64,000 bases of DNA from Pseudothermotoga sp. (GTDB lineage: Bacteria > Thermotogota > Thermotogae > Thermotogales > DSM-5069). Below, one piece after another: positions 7,823 through 16,380 of this stretch. The notes under the pieces were generated by a model, which saw nothing but the letters and a program-made list of their open reading frames with translations, searched no databases and was not told the DNA's origin. How positions within the stretch are numbered: position 1 is the stretch's first letter; every line of letters begins with the position of its first letter. The stretch is taken from positions 1-64,000 of the forward strand of contig JANXCS010000003.1 in NCBI GenBank assembly GCA_025060105.1, given 5' to 3'. The translations under genes and the position numbers were made by a program.

Positions 7823-8797
7823 TCATTCCTTAAAACCTTTCTGGCGGAGTTTTTCCAAGACGGTGTTGTTCGCAACGTACTTTGGAATCTTACCATTGAA
7901 GAAATCTACGATCGACTCAGCAGCCATCATGTTCATGCGCAAGATGGCTTCAAACGTGTGAGCGCCGACGTGAGGGGTTAAGATAAGGTTTGGACAATCG
8001 AACAACGGTGAGTCTGATGGTAATGGTTCGGGTTCGAAAACATCGAGAGCGGCGCCGGCGATTTGCCCATTCTTCAAAGCATCTATGAGCGCAGTTTCAT
8101 CAACTACACCAGCGCGTGCGGTGTTTATCAAATACGCTGTCTTCTTCATCAAGGAAATCTTTCTCTTATCAATGAGATTTCTCGTGGATTCATTGAGTGG
8201 TACGTGCAAACTGACAAAGTCACTCTGTTTTAAGAGTTCTTCGAGCTCTACTTTTTCTGCTCCAACCTGCCGCAGAGATTCTTCCTGAACGTATGGATCG
8301 TACACAAGAACCCTCATACCCAAGCAAATGGCTCTTTTAGAAACTTCCCTACCGATTGAACCGAAACCCACCACACCGAGTGTCTTACCAGACAGTTCGA
8401 TACCGATGGAGGAAACGAATTGTCTTTTTTCATAGAGTGTCTTGTGCGATTCTACCAGCTTTCTTGCGAGTGCAAAGATGAGACCAACGGTGAGTTCTGC
8501 AACGGAAACTGCGTTGGCATTCGGCGTAACCGTGACTGGAATTCCTAGCTCGGTGGCAGCTGAAAGGTCTATGTTGTCAACGCCCACGCCGTGTTTCGCG
8601 ATGATTTTGATTGATGAATTCTCAAGCATGTTGCGCGTAATTTTTTGAACTCCTACGATTATTGCTTCAAAGTTCTTCAAATCTTGGCTCTCTATCTTTT
8701 CTTTCCTTTCCACAACGAAACCATTTTTTTCAAGCAAAACGATCGGTTCGTGTGAGTATCTTCCGAAAGTTCTTGCCAAAACAAGCACCTTCTTCAC
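7823..8797 (-). CDS. D-isomer-specific 2-hydroxyacid dehydrogenase (phosphoglycerate dehydrogenase-like)
   Basis: NAD(P)-dependent 2-ketoacid reductase / 2-hydroxyacid dehydrogenase, 324 residues without an ACT domain. The nucleotide motif is GVVGFGSIGREV (about residue 145). The catalytic trio is the Arg in NTARAGVVD, the Glu in DVFEPEPLP and the His in TPHVGAHT. It lies last in a leftward operon with a TRAP transporter, an SDR and an RpiR regulator, so reduction of a sugar-derived keto acid (for example a ketogluconate or hydroxypyruvate) fits better than serine synthesis. The exact substrate is inference. The GTG start is preceded by GGGGGCG, 14 bases after the RpiR gene. Confidence 0.88.
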   Translation of the reverse strand: MKKVLVLARTFGRYSHEPIVLLEKNGFVVERKEKIESQDLKNFEAIIVGVQKITRNMLENSSIKIIAKHGVGVDNIDLSAATELGIPVTVTPNANAVSVAELTVGLIFALARKLVESHKTLYEKRQFVSSIGIELSGKTLGVVGFGSIGREVSKRAICLGMRVLVYDPYVQEESLRQVGAEKVELEELLKQSDFVSLHVPLNESTRNLIDKRKISLMKKTAYLINTARAGVVDETALIDALKNGQIAGAALDVFEPEPLPSDSPLFDCPNLILTPHVGAHTFEAILRMNMMAAESIVDFFNGKIPKYVANNTVLEKLRQKGFKE

Positions 8798-8811
8798 ATA
8801 ATCGCCCCCAT

Positions 8812-9654
8812 TCAGTACTTCAACTCGGAAATGGCGAGCCTGCTCTTTTTGAGATTCTCTATCGCATTTGGATCTTTTGTTGCGAGCAATGTGTAGATCG
8901 TATCTAAGATGACGAGCTGAACTATGCGTGAGGTCATGGCATCCGTTCTTATCCTGGTTTCCTTCGTATTCGTAACTAGAACGACGCTTGAAATTTTGGC
9001 GAGGCTGGATTTAGGATTCCCAGTGATCGCCACAACTGGGACGTTCACTTCGATGGCTTTTTTCGCAAGAGCAACGATGGATTTCGTCTCACCGGTGTGT
9101 GAAATTGCCACAACTAAATCTTCTTTCGTTGCCGTTGCGAGGATCGTGGCCATGATGTGCTCATCGTTGGAGAACAAGCAGTGTTTACCAAGTCTTGTGA
9201 ACTTGTGAAAAGCATCGAAAGCCACCGCTGCTGAAGCAGCAAAACCGAAGAAGAGAAGTCTCTTTGCGCTCAAGAAAAGTTCTGTCGCTTTTTCCAAGCT
9301 TTTTATGTCCACTGTATCGAGTGTATCCAAGATGGCTCGAACGGTCGCTTTGAAGATTTTCTGCGTGATAGTTTTTGAATCATCTCCCTCAGAAATGTCC
9401 TCATAAACTATTTCCAGTGGAGCCTTGGAGAGTTCCTGCGCGAGGAGGACTTTGAACTGCTGAAAACTCGTCAAACCGATTTTCCTGTAAAACTTGACGA
9501 CCGACGCCTCACTCTTCACACCGGCAAGCTGGCTTAACTCGCTTATTGAGCATTCGAGTACAGTCCTTGGATTTTGTAGGATCACATCCGCGATCTGACG
9601 TTCAGCTTGTGTGAGATCTCTGTAGTTCTCTCTTATAGTTTGAAGTACGTCCAT
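8812..9654 (-). CDS. RpiR/MurR-family transcriptional regulator
   Basis: 280 residues. The N-terminal helix-turn-helix domain is about 1-80 (LTQAERQIADVILQNP, then ISELSQLAGVKSEASVVKFYRKIG), and the C-terminal SIS sugar-phosphate-binding domain is about 125-265 (LLFFGFAASAAVAFD; VVAISHTGETKSIVALAKKA). RpiR proteins sense phosphosugars or sugar acids. Because it sits inside the TRAP/dehydrogenase operon it probably controls it, and a palindrome in that operon's promoter (13312-13344) is a candidate binding site. Start ATG with GGGGGG-rich ribosome binding site 18 bases downstream of the SDR gene. Confidence 0.9.
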   Translation of the reverse strand: MDVLQTIRENYRDLTQAERQIADVILQNPRTVLECSISELSQLAGVKSEASVVKFYRKIGLTSFQQFKVLLAQELSKAPLEIVYEDISEGDDSKTITQKIFKATVRAILDTLDTVDIKSLEKATELFLSAKRLLFFGFAASAAVAFDAFHKFTRLGKHCLFSNDEHIMATILATATKEDLVVAISHTGETKSIVALAKKAIEVNVPVVAITGNPKSSLAKISSVVLVTNTKETRIRTDAMTSRIVQLVILDTIYTLLATKDPNAIENLKKSRLAISELKY

Positions 9655-9671
9655 AAATCGCCCCCCAACGT

Positions 9672-10433
9672 TCAGGCGGTCGTGGCACCTCCATCGATCA
9701 CAACGTAGCTACCCGTCATGAAAGCGGCCTCATCGCACGCTGCAAACAGTATGGCAAAAGCGATCTCTTCCTCTTTGGCAAGTCTTCCCACGGGTTGTCT
9801 TGCGATCATCTCTGCAAGAACGGCTTCTGGGTCTTTCGATGCTCTGACTCTCTCGGCGAGTCCCTGAGAATAGGTTGTACCTGGACATACCGCGTTCACT
9901 CTGATGTTATCTTTGACATAGTCTATGGCGAGCGATTTTGTGAGTCCAAGTAGCGCAGCCTTGGAAACGCTGTAAACGCATCTGTTTGGTATCCCTTTCA
10001 AGGCTGCCACTGAAGAAACGTTCACTATGACACCCCCACCCACCTTTTTCATCTCGGCCACGGCGTACTTCGCGAGGAACATGGGGCCTTTCACATTCAC
10101 AGCCATGGTCCTTTCGAAATCCTCTTCAGTGAGATCTTCTATCTTTCCAGATGGGACGATCCCTGCGTTGTTGATGAGAATATCCAACCGTCCAAATGCA
10201 TCGACAGTCTGCTTCACTATCTTTTCCGCCTCTGAGGCTTTCGATACATCTCCATGAACGAAGGTGGCTATTCCACCAACTTTCTTTATCATCTCGACAG
10301 TTTCGTTCCCGCGCTCATTGGATATATCGTTAACTGCTACTTTGGCACCCCTTTCAGCGAACATGATCGCAGCTTTTCTACCTATGCCAGAACCTGCCCC
10401 AGTGATCAAAACGACTTTGCCTTGAAAGTTCAT
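9672..10433 (-). CDS. Short-chain dehydrogenase/reductase in TRAP operon
   Basis: Classical SDR of 253 residues. Cofactor motif TGAGSGIG (residues 11-18), NNAG near residue 89, catalytic Ser in VNVSSVAALKG and YSVSK (Tyr-x3-Lys). The acidic NDIS after strand 2 suggests NAD(H) preference. Annotation pipelines often call such proteins FabG, but the location among acid-transport genes suggests oxidation or reduction of a polyol or sugar acid, such as a gluconate 5-dehydrogenase-like step. The substrate is not shown by the sequence. GGAGGG precedes the ATG, and the gene follows dctM by 13 bases. Confidence 0.9.
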   Translation of the reverse strand: MNFQGKVVLITGAGSGIGRKAAIMFAERGAKVAVNDISNERGNETVEMIKKVGGIATFVHGDVSKASEAEKIVKQTVDAFGRLDILINNAGIVPSGKIEDLTEEDFERTMAVNVKGPMFLAKYAVAEMKKVGGGVIVNVSSVAALKGIPNRCVYSVSKAALLGLTKSLAIDYVKDNIRVNAVCPGTTYSQGLAERVRASKDPEAVLAEMIARQPVGRLAKEEEIAFAILFAACDEAAFMTGSYVVIDGGATTA

Positions 10434-10446
10434 CCGCTAACCCTCC

Positions 10447-11730
10447 TCAACCGAAGATGAGTTTTGGTATGAGCAATGACAGTTGTGGGAAAAAGATGAC
10501 GAGAATAATTATGATGATCGTTGCTATCAAAAATGGCCAGGAAGCTTTCACGTACTCTTCCAAGGTAGCACCCAGAACGCTACAACCTGCGTACATCGAA
10601 GCACCAACTGGAGGTGTTTGATTTCCCATAGCTGCGGAGAGTATGAAAACGAGTCCAAAGTGCACAGGATCTATACCAATCCTCCTCGCAACGGGTAGAA
10701 AAACCGCCGTGGTCATGAGTATCAATGCGGTTGCATCTATGAAAAGACCTGCGAAAACCAAGAAGATCATTATGATTATCATAAGTACGTATGGATTAGT
10801 TGAAATACCCAACAAGAAATTGGCCATGGTCTCGGGCACTCTTTCCCACACCATACCATAGCTGAATATGTTCGACATGGCCAAGATCGCCAACACTGCG
10901 CCGATATCACCCACGGAATACTCCAACGCTTCAGTGAAGAAGCTCTTCAAACTCATCTCTCTGTGTATGAGAAAACCTACGATCATTCCGTACACGACGG
11001 CAAAGGATCCTACTTCGGAAGGTGTGAAGATGCCAGCCCTCAAGCCAAAGATGAGTAGCACTGGGAATATCAAGGCCCAAATGCTCTTTGATAAAGCTTG
11101 CGATATTTCTCTATATGACGCTCGTCTTTCTCTTTCCGGTTGGAGTCCCAACCTTCTCGATACGAAGTAGATCACGATCATGTAGATCACCATCAGCAAA
11201 AGACCGGGTATGATGCCTGCCGCAAACAATCTTCCAATGGAGACCTGACCGATGGTTCCATAGAGGATGAAAGCTATACCAGGCGGTATGATTGGCACGA
11301 TCAAGCTGGTCCAAACGTTCACCGCCACTGCAAAACCACGTGGATAACCTCTTTTCAACATTTCAGGCCCGAGCATGCGTGTTTCCATCGCTGCGTCGGC
11401 TATGCTTGAACCCGACACACCACCCATGAGGGTTGAGAGCACTGCTGAGACTTGTCCAAGTCCCCCTCTCATGTGACCAACGAGCGATGAAGCAAAGTCG
11501 AGCAACCTTTTGGTCACACCTGCCGAGTTCATTATGTTACCCGCTATGATGAACATGGGTATGGCTAAGAGTGTGAAGTTTATTATCTGAGACAGAGAGA
11601 GCTGGATAGGTATGGTTATCGGAAGATAGGGATTCTGCAAAAACCATATGAAACCGGCTATCCCTATGGCGAATGCAACTGGCATACCAAGAAGCATGAA
11701 AGCAAAAAATGCTATCAGCATCCAAATCAT
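10447..11730 (-). CDS. dctM: TRAP transporter large permease (DctM family)
   Basis: The 12-helix, 427-residue membrane subunit that forms the translocation path of a Na+-driven tripartite importer. Family landmarks: MPVAFAIGIAGF near the N terminus, GGVSGSSIADAAMETRMLGPEM, and DATALILMTTAVFLPVARRIGIDPVHFGL. It is separated by a single base from the small permease gene, with which it acts as a complex. The substrate is unknown but is likely an organic or sugar acid, as for the DctP family in general. Confidence 0.94.
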   Translation of the reverse strand: MIWMLIAFFAFMLLGMPVAFAIGIAGFIWFLQNPYLPITIPIQLSLSQIINFTLLAIPMFIIAGNIMNSAGVTKRLLDFASSLVGHMRGGLGQVSAVLSTLMGGVSGSSIADAAMETRMLGPEMLKRGYPRGFAVAVNVWTSLIVPIIPPGIAFILYGTIGQVSIGRLFAAGIIPGLLLMVIYMIVIYFVSRRLGLQPERERRASYREISQALSKSIWALIFPVLLIFGLRAGIFTPSEVGSFAVVYGMIVGFLIHREMSLKSFFTEALEYSVGDIGAVLAILAMSNIFSYGMVWERVPETMANFLLGISTNPYVLMIIIMIFLVFAGLFIDATALILMTTAVFLPVARRIGIDPVHFGLVFILSAAMGNQTPPVGASMYAGCSVLGATLEEYVKASWPFLIATIIIIILVIFFPQLSLLIPKLIFG

Positions 11731-11731
11731 T

Positions 11732-12214
11732 TCATTTTGCCTCCTCGATAGATTTATTTCTGAATTCCTTCAATATTTTTTGCACAGTTGTTCTCACCAG
11801 CAACAACGAACCAACAGGAACAGCCAGAGTTACCCACGCATAACTGAAATTCGGCATTCCCTGAAATTTTCTGAATCGCTGTGTCCAGGTTAGTTCTGAT
11901 CCCCAGATAACCATATAAGCACAGAAAGCTAAAATTATGAACAAAGTGATGATCCTGATCAGTTTTTGAGCTTTTTTTGGTAATCTTTTAACGAACAGAT
12001 CCACCGACATCATTTTGTTTTCGCGCCATGCAACGTCCATGGCGAAGAAACAAGCCCAGGCAAAGAGAAAAGAGCTGAGGTCCACTGCCCAGTTCATTGG
12101 ATGTCTCAAAAACCTCGCAATACCTGAAGCAAAAACCATTATAATCATCGTTATTAGAAGTATCTTCGCCGCATTCTTTTCAAACCACACCAGATACTCG
12201 TCCAACTTTTTCAC
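11732..12214 (-). CDS. dctQ: TRAP transporter small permease (DctQ family)
   Basis: 160 residues with four predicted membrane helices. The family pattern is visible: helix 1 after WFEKNAAKILL, the conserved RFLRHPMNWAVDLSSFLFAWACFFAMDVAWRE segment, and a last helix before the basic tail. It partners the following DctM. The start is GTG with GGGGTGAG upstream. A hairpin with a T tract separates it from the preceding binding-protein gene (see 12238-12270), which should lower its expression relative to the binding protein. Confidence 0.9.
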   Translation of the reverse strand: MKKLDEYLVWFEKNAAKILLITMIIMVFASGIARFLRHPMNWAVDLSSFLFAWACFFAMDVAWRENKMMSVDLFVKRLPKKAQKLIRIITLFIILAFCAYMVIWGSELTWTQRFRKFQGMPNFSYAWVTLAVPVGSLLLVRTTVQKILKEFRNKSIEEAK

Positions 12215-12237
12215 GATCTCTCACCCCATCTCAAAGT

Positions 12238-12270
12238 ATAAAAAATCCCAGTCCCCGAATGGGGACTGGG
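12238..12270 (-). terminator. Intra-operon hairpin/terminator between dctP and dctQ
   Basis: On the minus strand: CCCAGTCCCC, loop ATTC, GGGGACTGGG, then ATTTTTTA. It lies between the binding-protein stop and the small permease start. It probably causes partial termination or protects the dctP message from decay. The opposite strand has no T tract after the stem. Confidence 0.8.
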
Positions 12271-12279
12271 TTGAAAAAT

Positions 12280-13281
12280 TCACATACCCTTGACTTCCTT
12301 CATGAGTTGTTCGAGAGCATCCATGATACCAAGCTTAATGTAAGCTTGCTTTGCAGCTTCCATGAACGCAGCTTTGTTGACATCGGTGATGACTGTAATA
12401 CCTTTTTCGATGCATTTTTTCTTGAAATCTTCACTGAGTTCTTTCATGATTCTCAGCGAAACTTCAATGCCAGCCTTGTCGCATTCTTCTTCCACGATCT
12501 TCTGATACTCAGGTGGTAAGCTTCTGAACCACTTTGAACTGACGACTTCGAAGTTGATCAGCAGTATATGACCAGTCTCGGATGCGAACTTAACAACTTC
12601 GTACAACGAGCCATTATAAATATTCGCATAAGTCAACTCAGCACCGTCGCATGCCTTCGTTTGAATAGCTTGGTATATCTCGCCGAACGCTATAGCGACT
12701 GGTTGTGCACCGAGTGCTCTGATCGACTCTTGCCATGCGGGTGATGGAGGTGTTCGAATTCTCAGACCAGACAGATCTGCAGGCGTTCTAATGGGTTTAT
12801 TGGTGAAGAAATGTCTGTATCCTTGGACCCAATAGAACGAAAGAACTTTGAATCCAAACTTGTTCTCAAGCTCATCGAGCCACTTTCTCATCGATGGAGA
12901 TCCTTTCACTTTTTGCAACACTTGGATGACTTCTTCTGGTGTTTTGGCACCCATGAAATCAATGAAATAAGCGATGTTCATCACACCGATCGGAGGAACG
13001 TACATACCCATTCTCGCAGAGTCAGTGTTCTGACCAACTGGAGCCCCTCTTCTGATTTGCTCAAGTATGTCTTCTTCGACCCCAAGCTGTGCACTGTGAT
13101 AAACTTCGATTTTAACATCGCCGTTCGTTCTTTCTTCGACTGCTTTGGCCCATTTTAAGAATGCTGCATGGTAAGGTTCGCCGGCGGCTAAAACGTGGTT
13201 GAATTTGAGGACGTACTTCGGAGCCGCGATGAGTGTAACGAATGTGAGTACCAGAACAACTGCCACCAGCAGTCTTTTCAC
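12280..13281 (-). CDS. dctP: TRAP transporter substrate-binding protein (DctP family)
   Basis: Extracytoplasmic binding protein of 333 residues that delivers an organic or sugar acid to the DctQM permease. The N-terminal signal peptide (VKRLLVAVVLVLTFVTLIAA) is followed by a DctP core: KFNHVLAAGEPYHAAFLKWAKAVEERTNG, then GLRIRTPPSPAWQESIRALGAQPVAIAFGEIYQAIQT with the ligand-carboxylate arginine (RIRTPP). I placed the start at the GTG 13281, right after AGGAGGG; an upstream in-frame ATG would add 34 residues before the signal peptide and has no ribosome binding site. First gene of the operon. Confidence 0.93.
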   Translation of the reverse strand: MKRLLVAVVLVLTFVTLIAAPKYVLKFNHVLAAGEPYHAAFLKWAKAVEERTNGDVKIEVYHSAQLGVEEDILEQIRRGAPVGQNTDSARMGMYVPPIGVMNIAYFIDFMGAKTPEEVIQVLQKVKGSPSMRKWLDELENKFGFKVLSFYWVQGYRHFFTNKPIRTPADLSGLRIRTPPSPAWQESIRALGAQPVAIAFGEIYQAIQTKACDGAELTYANIYNGSLYEVVKFASETGHILLINFEVVSSKWFRSLPPEYQKIVEEECDKAGIEVSLRIMKELSEDFKKKCIEKGITVITDVNKAAFMEAAKQAYIKLGIMDALEQLMKEVKGM

Positions 13282-13311
13282 CGCTGATCCCTCCTCCTTA
13301 AGAAAAATATT

Positions 13312-13344
13312 TTGACAAAACCCCACTATGCGTGGGTATGTCAA
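13312..13344. promoter_or_regulatory. Palindromic operator candidate downstream of the TRAP promoter
   Basis: TTGACAaaACCCCAC, centre TATGC, GTGGGTaTGTCAA: an imperfect inverted repeat with arms of about 13 bases. It lies at the expected transcription start, between the -10 box and the dctP ribosome binding site. A related half-site (ACCCCCACTTGTCAA) overlaps the -35 region at 13365-13379. Repression by the operon's own RpiR protein is a plausible inference. Confidence 0.6.
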
Positions 13345-13348
13345 AAAA

Positions 13349-13379
13349 ATTATATACGAACGATACCCCCACTTGTCAA
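13349..13379 (-). promoter_or_regulatory. Promoter of the TRAP/dehydrogenase operon
   Basis: On the minus strand: TTGACA (13374-13379), spacer 17 or 19 bases, then TATATA/TATAAT (13349-13356). This is a near-consensus housekeeping promoter upstream of dctP. Confidence 0.7.
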
Positions 13380-13440
13380 TCATGGATTTTTGTTAATAGT
13401 CATCAGCATCGTCTGACCTAGCTGTGAAAAAAACGTGAAA

Positions 13441-13510
13441 GATGGCTCGAAGAGACATTGAAGTCAGCAGAGCGTTGGTAAGATCCTAACTGAGAGAGCC
13501 ACTTCGAACC
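13441..13510 (+). ncRNA. Candidate structured 5' leader of the permease gene
   Basis: The leader can fold as a three-way junction. TGGCTC (13443-13448) pairs with GAGCCA (13496-13501) and encloses GAC-ATTGAA-GTC and GTTGG-TAAGAT-CCTAAC. The same 5' arm, GGCTCGAAG, can instead pair with CTTCGAACC (13502-13510) just before the ribosome binding site AAGGGG. Competing helices next to a start codon suggest a translational switch. I cannot match it to a known riboswitch class. Confidence 0.35.
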
Positions 13511-13523
13511 AAGGGGAACTGAA

Positions 13524-14873
13524 ATGGTCGACTTGGTAATCGCACTCAATCTTTTTTTCGCTACAGTGTTTCTAACGATCAAAGAGCCAAAGATAAAGTT
13601 GAAGAATCGTGATGTTTCGCTCGATCAAGCGAAATCTTCTATCTTTGTTCTGATCTTGTTGATCGTCACCGGTGTCGTACCACTCACCTTGATCAGAACG
13701 TCCCTCATGAGGCAACTCAACATAGTTCCTTGGCAAATACTCGTGATCTTCTTTGGTTCGGCGTACATCTGTACCAGCTTGGATGCTTCCGGCCTGTTGA
13801 AGGTGATTGCCTACAAATTCTTGATGCTAAGTAAAGGAAGTGGAAGAAAGCTCTTTTTCAACACCCTGCTGCTTGCTGGAATCATGACGATCTTCACGTC
13901 GAACGACATAGTGACCCTCACGCTCACTCCAATCATCGTTTATATGTCGCAGTACTCTGGTATAGACCCTGTACCCATGTTGATCACCGTCTTTTTCACT
14001 TCCAATACTTGGAGCATGTTTTTCTACATAGGTAACCCTACGAACGTGATAGTTGCCCAAGCTTATTCTCTAGGTTTTTTTGACTATGCGAAGTTGATGT
14101 TCATACCAACTCTTGCAGCTATAGCTGCATCGATCGTAGGCTTTTATTTGCAGTACAGAAAGAGGATACCGAATCGTGTTGAGATAAAACTTCAACTCGA
14201 TGTTCAAAAGGTCATCAAGGACAAACTGTACGCGTGGCTCTCTGGTTTGACCTTCTGTGCATTCTTTGTTACTGTATCGATCGGCGATTTTATAAACCTT
14301 CCTCTGTGGAAAGCGGTTGTGTTGTACTGTGCTGTTTATCTTGTACTCAATTTTGTTTTCTCCAGCAAAATGTCAGATAAGGAGCAATCAGGTATCGATA
14401 TGAGCCCTGATCTTTCTTTTTTCATGGACGTGTTCAAGAAAGTCCCTTGGAAGATACTGCCAATGATTATCACCTTCTTCATCTTCATTCAGATCTTCTC
14501 GATGTACGGTATAACTAACTTAGTGGCCAAAGTTTTTACGTTCAAAAATGATTTACTCGCCATCGTTTTCACTACGTATGTAACTGCTTTTGCCGCGAAC
14601 ATCATGATAAATCAACCCATGACGATTTTCTTTGCACACGTACTGTGGCAGAAACCCATTACTTACGCTATGAGTTTGGTCATAGGCTCCAACATAGGAG
14701 GAAATATAACGCTCATGGGAGCCTTGGCTGGTATGATGTGGTCCCGAATTTTGAAAAATTACGGTATAGAGATGAACAACCTCAAGTTCTTCAAAAACAC
14801 CTTTCCCGTAGCTCTTCTGACATTGTTCGCTTCAAGTTTGGGTGTCGTCCTCACCCAAACGTTTTTGAAATGA
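13524..14873 (+). CDS. ArsB/NhaD/CitM-superfamily ion permease
   Basis: A polytopic transporter of 449 residues, about 11-12 helices, from the ion-transporter superfamily that includes ArsB, NhaD and citrate/sulfate (SLC13-like) carriers. Characteristic motifs are FTSNDIVTLTLTPIIV in the first half and GSNIGGNITLMGALAGMMW in the second, the two re-entrant substrate/ion sites. MFFYIGNPTNVIVA is also typical. Possible substrates are an organic anion, sulfate, arsenite or Na+/H+ exchange; the neighbouring sugar-acid genes slightly favour an organic anion. The ATG has AAGGGGAA upstream. The leader contains possible alternative hairpins. It is followed after 62 bases by a sugar kinase on the same strand. 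Confidence 0.82.
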   Translation: MVDLVIALNLFFATVFLTIKEPKIKLKNRDVSLDQAKSSIFVLILLIVTGVVPLTLIRTSLMRQLNIVPWQILVIFFGSAYICTSLDASGLLKVIAYKFLMLSKGSGRKLFFNTLLLAGIMTIFTSNDIVTLTLTPIIVYMSQYSGIDPVPMLITVFFTSNTWSMFFYIGNPTNVIVAQAYSLGFFDYAKLMFIPTLAAIAASIVGFYLQYRKRIPNRVEIKLQLDVQKVIKDKLYAWLSGLTFCAFFVTVSIGDFINLPLWKAVVLYCAVYLVLNFVFSSKMSDKEQSGIDMSPDLSFFMDVFKKVPWKILPMIITFFIFIQIFSMYGITNLVAKVFTFKNDLLAIVFTTYVTAFAANIMINQPMTIFFAHVLWQKPITYAMSLVIGSNIGGNITLMGALAGMMWSRILKNYGIEMNNLKFFKNTFPVALLTLFASSLGVVLTQTFLK

Positions 14874-14935
14874 ATTTTTTGTTGCTTATCCCCTCCAAGT
14901 TGGTGTAACATAGCTCAGTGTGGAGGTGTGTCGTT

Positions 14936-16378
14936 GTGGGACTGTACGTCGGTGTCGATATAGGTACAACTGCCGTTAAAGTTATCCTCTATGACTCTGA
15001 TGCGATGAAAGTCTTAGTTGATGTGAGTCAACAGTACGACGTTTTCACCACAGGGGCGGCCATGTTTGAGCAAGATCCAAAGCAAATAGAAAATGCCATC
15101 TTCAAAGCGTTGCGAATCATCGGGGAAAAATATCCAAAAATTGAAGGGATCGTACTGGACAGTATGCTCCATTCTTTACTCTTCCTCGACGAGCAGTTCG
15201 AACCGTTGGGCAATGTTGTGCCGTGGGTAGATGAAAGATCAATTCCACAAGTGTTTCAAATAAAGAAGAACAGAGATCTGGCACAGTTGCTCCAAAAGAA
15301 AGCAGGATGTGCCAACAATTTTGCGTATCCTTTGTTTAAATTGATGTGGTTCGCTCAAAACGACAAGGAAAAACTCATCAAATCGAGCAAGATTGTCTCC
15401 ATAAAGGATTACATCTTTTATAAACTCACCGGCACTATGGTCAGCGATATTTCGGTAGCCTCAGGCAGTGGATTTTTGGACATCCATACGAAAAGGTGGT
15501 TGGATGACCTCTTAAGAGATTTAGTTGGAATAGACGAAAGAAAGTTGCCTCAACTCGTACCACCGAGTTTTGAAGAACCTTTAAGCAGTGAAGCGGCTGA
15601 AAGGACTGGATTTTACAAGGGCACACCTGTTTTCATAGGGATCTCGGATGCAGCTGCTTCCAGCATAGGATCAGGCGCGGGTGTAGACGATTCTTTGACG
15701 ATCTCTTCGAGTAGTAGTGCTGCAATAAGAGGGATCGTCAGTGAACCACCGAAAGAATACCCTTCACCTGGTGTATGGTGTTACGTGGTGGATGAGAAGT
15801 ACTACATCAGTGGTGTGGCCACAAGCAACGGTGGGATCGTTTTCGATTGGTACGTGAAACTTTTCTCGAAGTATGATCATGCACATCTAATAAAAATGAT
15901 CGAAGAGAATTTGTACGATGTGAATTTACACAAGGCCGTTTTGTTCTATCCCTTCGTGTTCAGCGAGAGATTCCCAGAGCTCGATCCAAATTTGAGTGCA
16001 AAGTTTTTGCGACTCAGAGGAGACATTTCTGAAGCAGCTGTGGCGAGAAGTGTTCTTGAGGGCATCATTTTCAATCTCAGGAGGATCTTCGATGTCGTCA
16101 AGTTTTTACCAAAGAAACTTGAGCGAGTTTACTCAACAGGTGGTCTAACGAGGGCGGACGTGTGGACGAAGATATTAGCAACGGTGATAAATGAGAGGAT
16201 CATCGTTCAGAGTAAAAGGCAAGGAACGGCTCTTGGAGCGATATGGCATTTACTCGGAGAAAACCACAGGAAAAAAGCAATGGAAGCGATCAAGGAAGAA
16301 CTCGAGGTCTATGAACCTGATGAAAAGCTCCACGCTCACTATGAGAAACTTTATAAGTTGTGGTGTGAAAATCTATGA
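14936..16378 (+). CDS. FGGY-family carbohydrate kinase, gluconokinase-like
   Basis: 480 residues. The N-terminal phosphate loop is YVGVDIGTTAVKVILYD. DSMLHSLLFLDEQFEPLG and WVDERS resemble the gluconokinase branch of FGGY kinases. The C-terminal ATP motif is YSTGGLTRADVWTKILA. It would phosphorylate a sugar or sugar acid such as gluconate. The GTG at 14936 fits GGAGGTG nine bases upstream; an in-frame GTG at 14918 overlaps that site. The gene faces an ABC exporter gene with only two bases between the stop codons. Together with the dehydrogenases of the divergent TRAP operon it could form a ketogluconate/gluconate pathway (inference). Confidence 0.88.
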   Translation: MGLYVGVDIGTTAVKVILYDSDAMKVLVDVSQQYDVFTTGAAMFEQDPKQIENAIFKALRIIGEKYPKIEGIVLDSMLHSLLFLDEQFEPLGNVVPWVDERSIPQVFQIKKNRDLAQLLQKKAGCANNFAYPLFKLMWFAQNDKEKLIKSSKIVSIKDYIFYKLTGTMVSDISVASGSGFLDIHTKRWLDDLLRDLVGIDERKLPQLVPPSFEEPLSSEAAERTGFYKGTPVFIGISDAAASSIGSGAGVDDSLTISSSSSAAIRGIVSEPPKEYPSPGVWCYVVDEKYYISGVATSNGGIVFDWYVKLFSKYDHAHLIKMIEENLYDVNLHKAVLFYPFVFSERFPELDPNLSAKFLRLRGDISEAAVARSVLEGIIFNLRRIFDVVKFLPKKLERVYSTGGLTRADVWTKILATVINERIIVQSKRQGTALGAIWHLLGENHRKKAMEAIKEELEVYEPDEKLHAHYEKLYKLWCENL

Positions 16379-16380
16379 AC

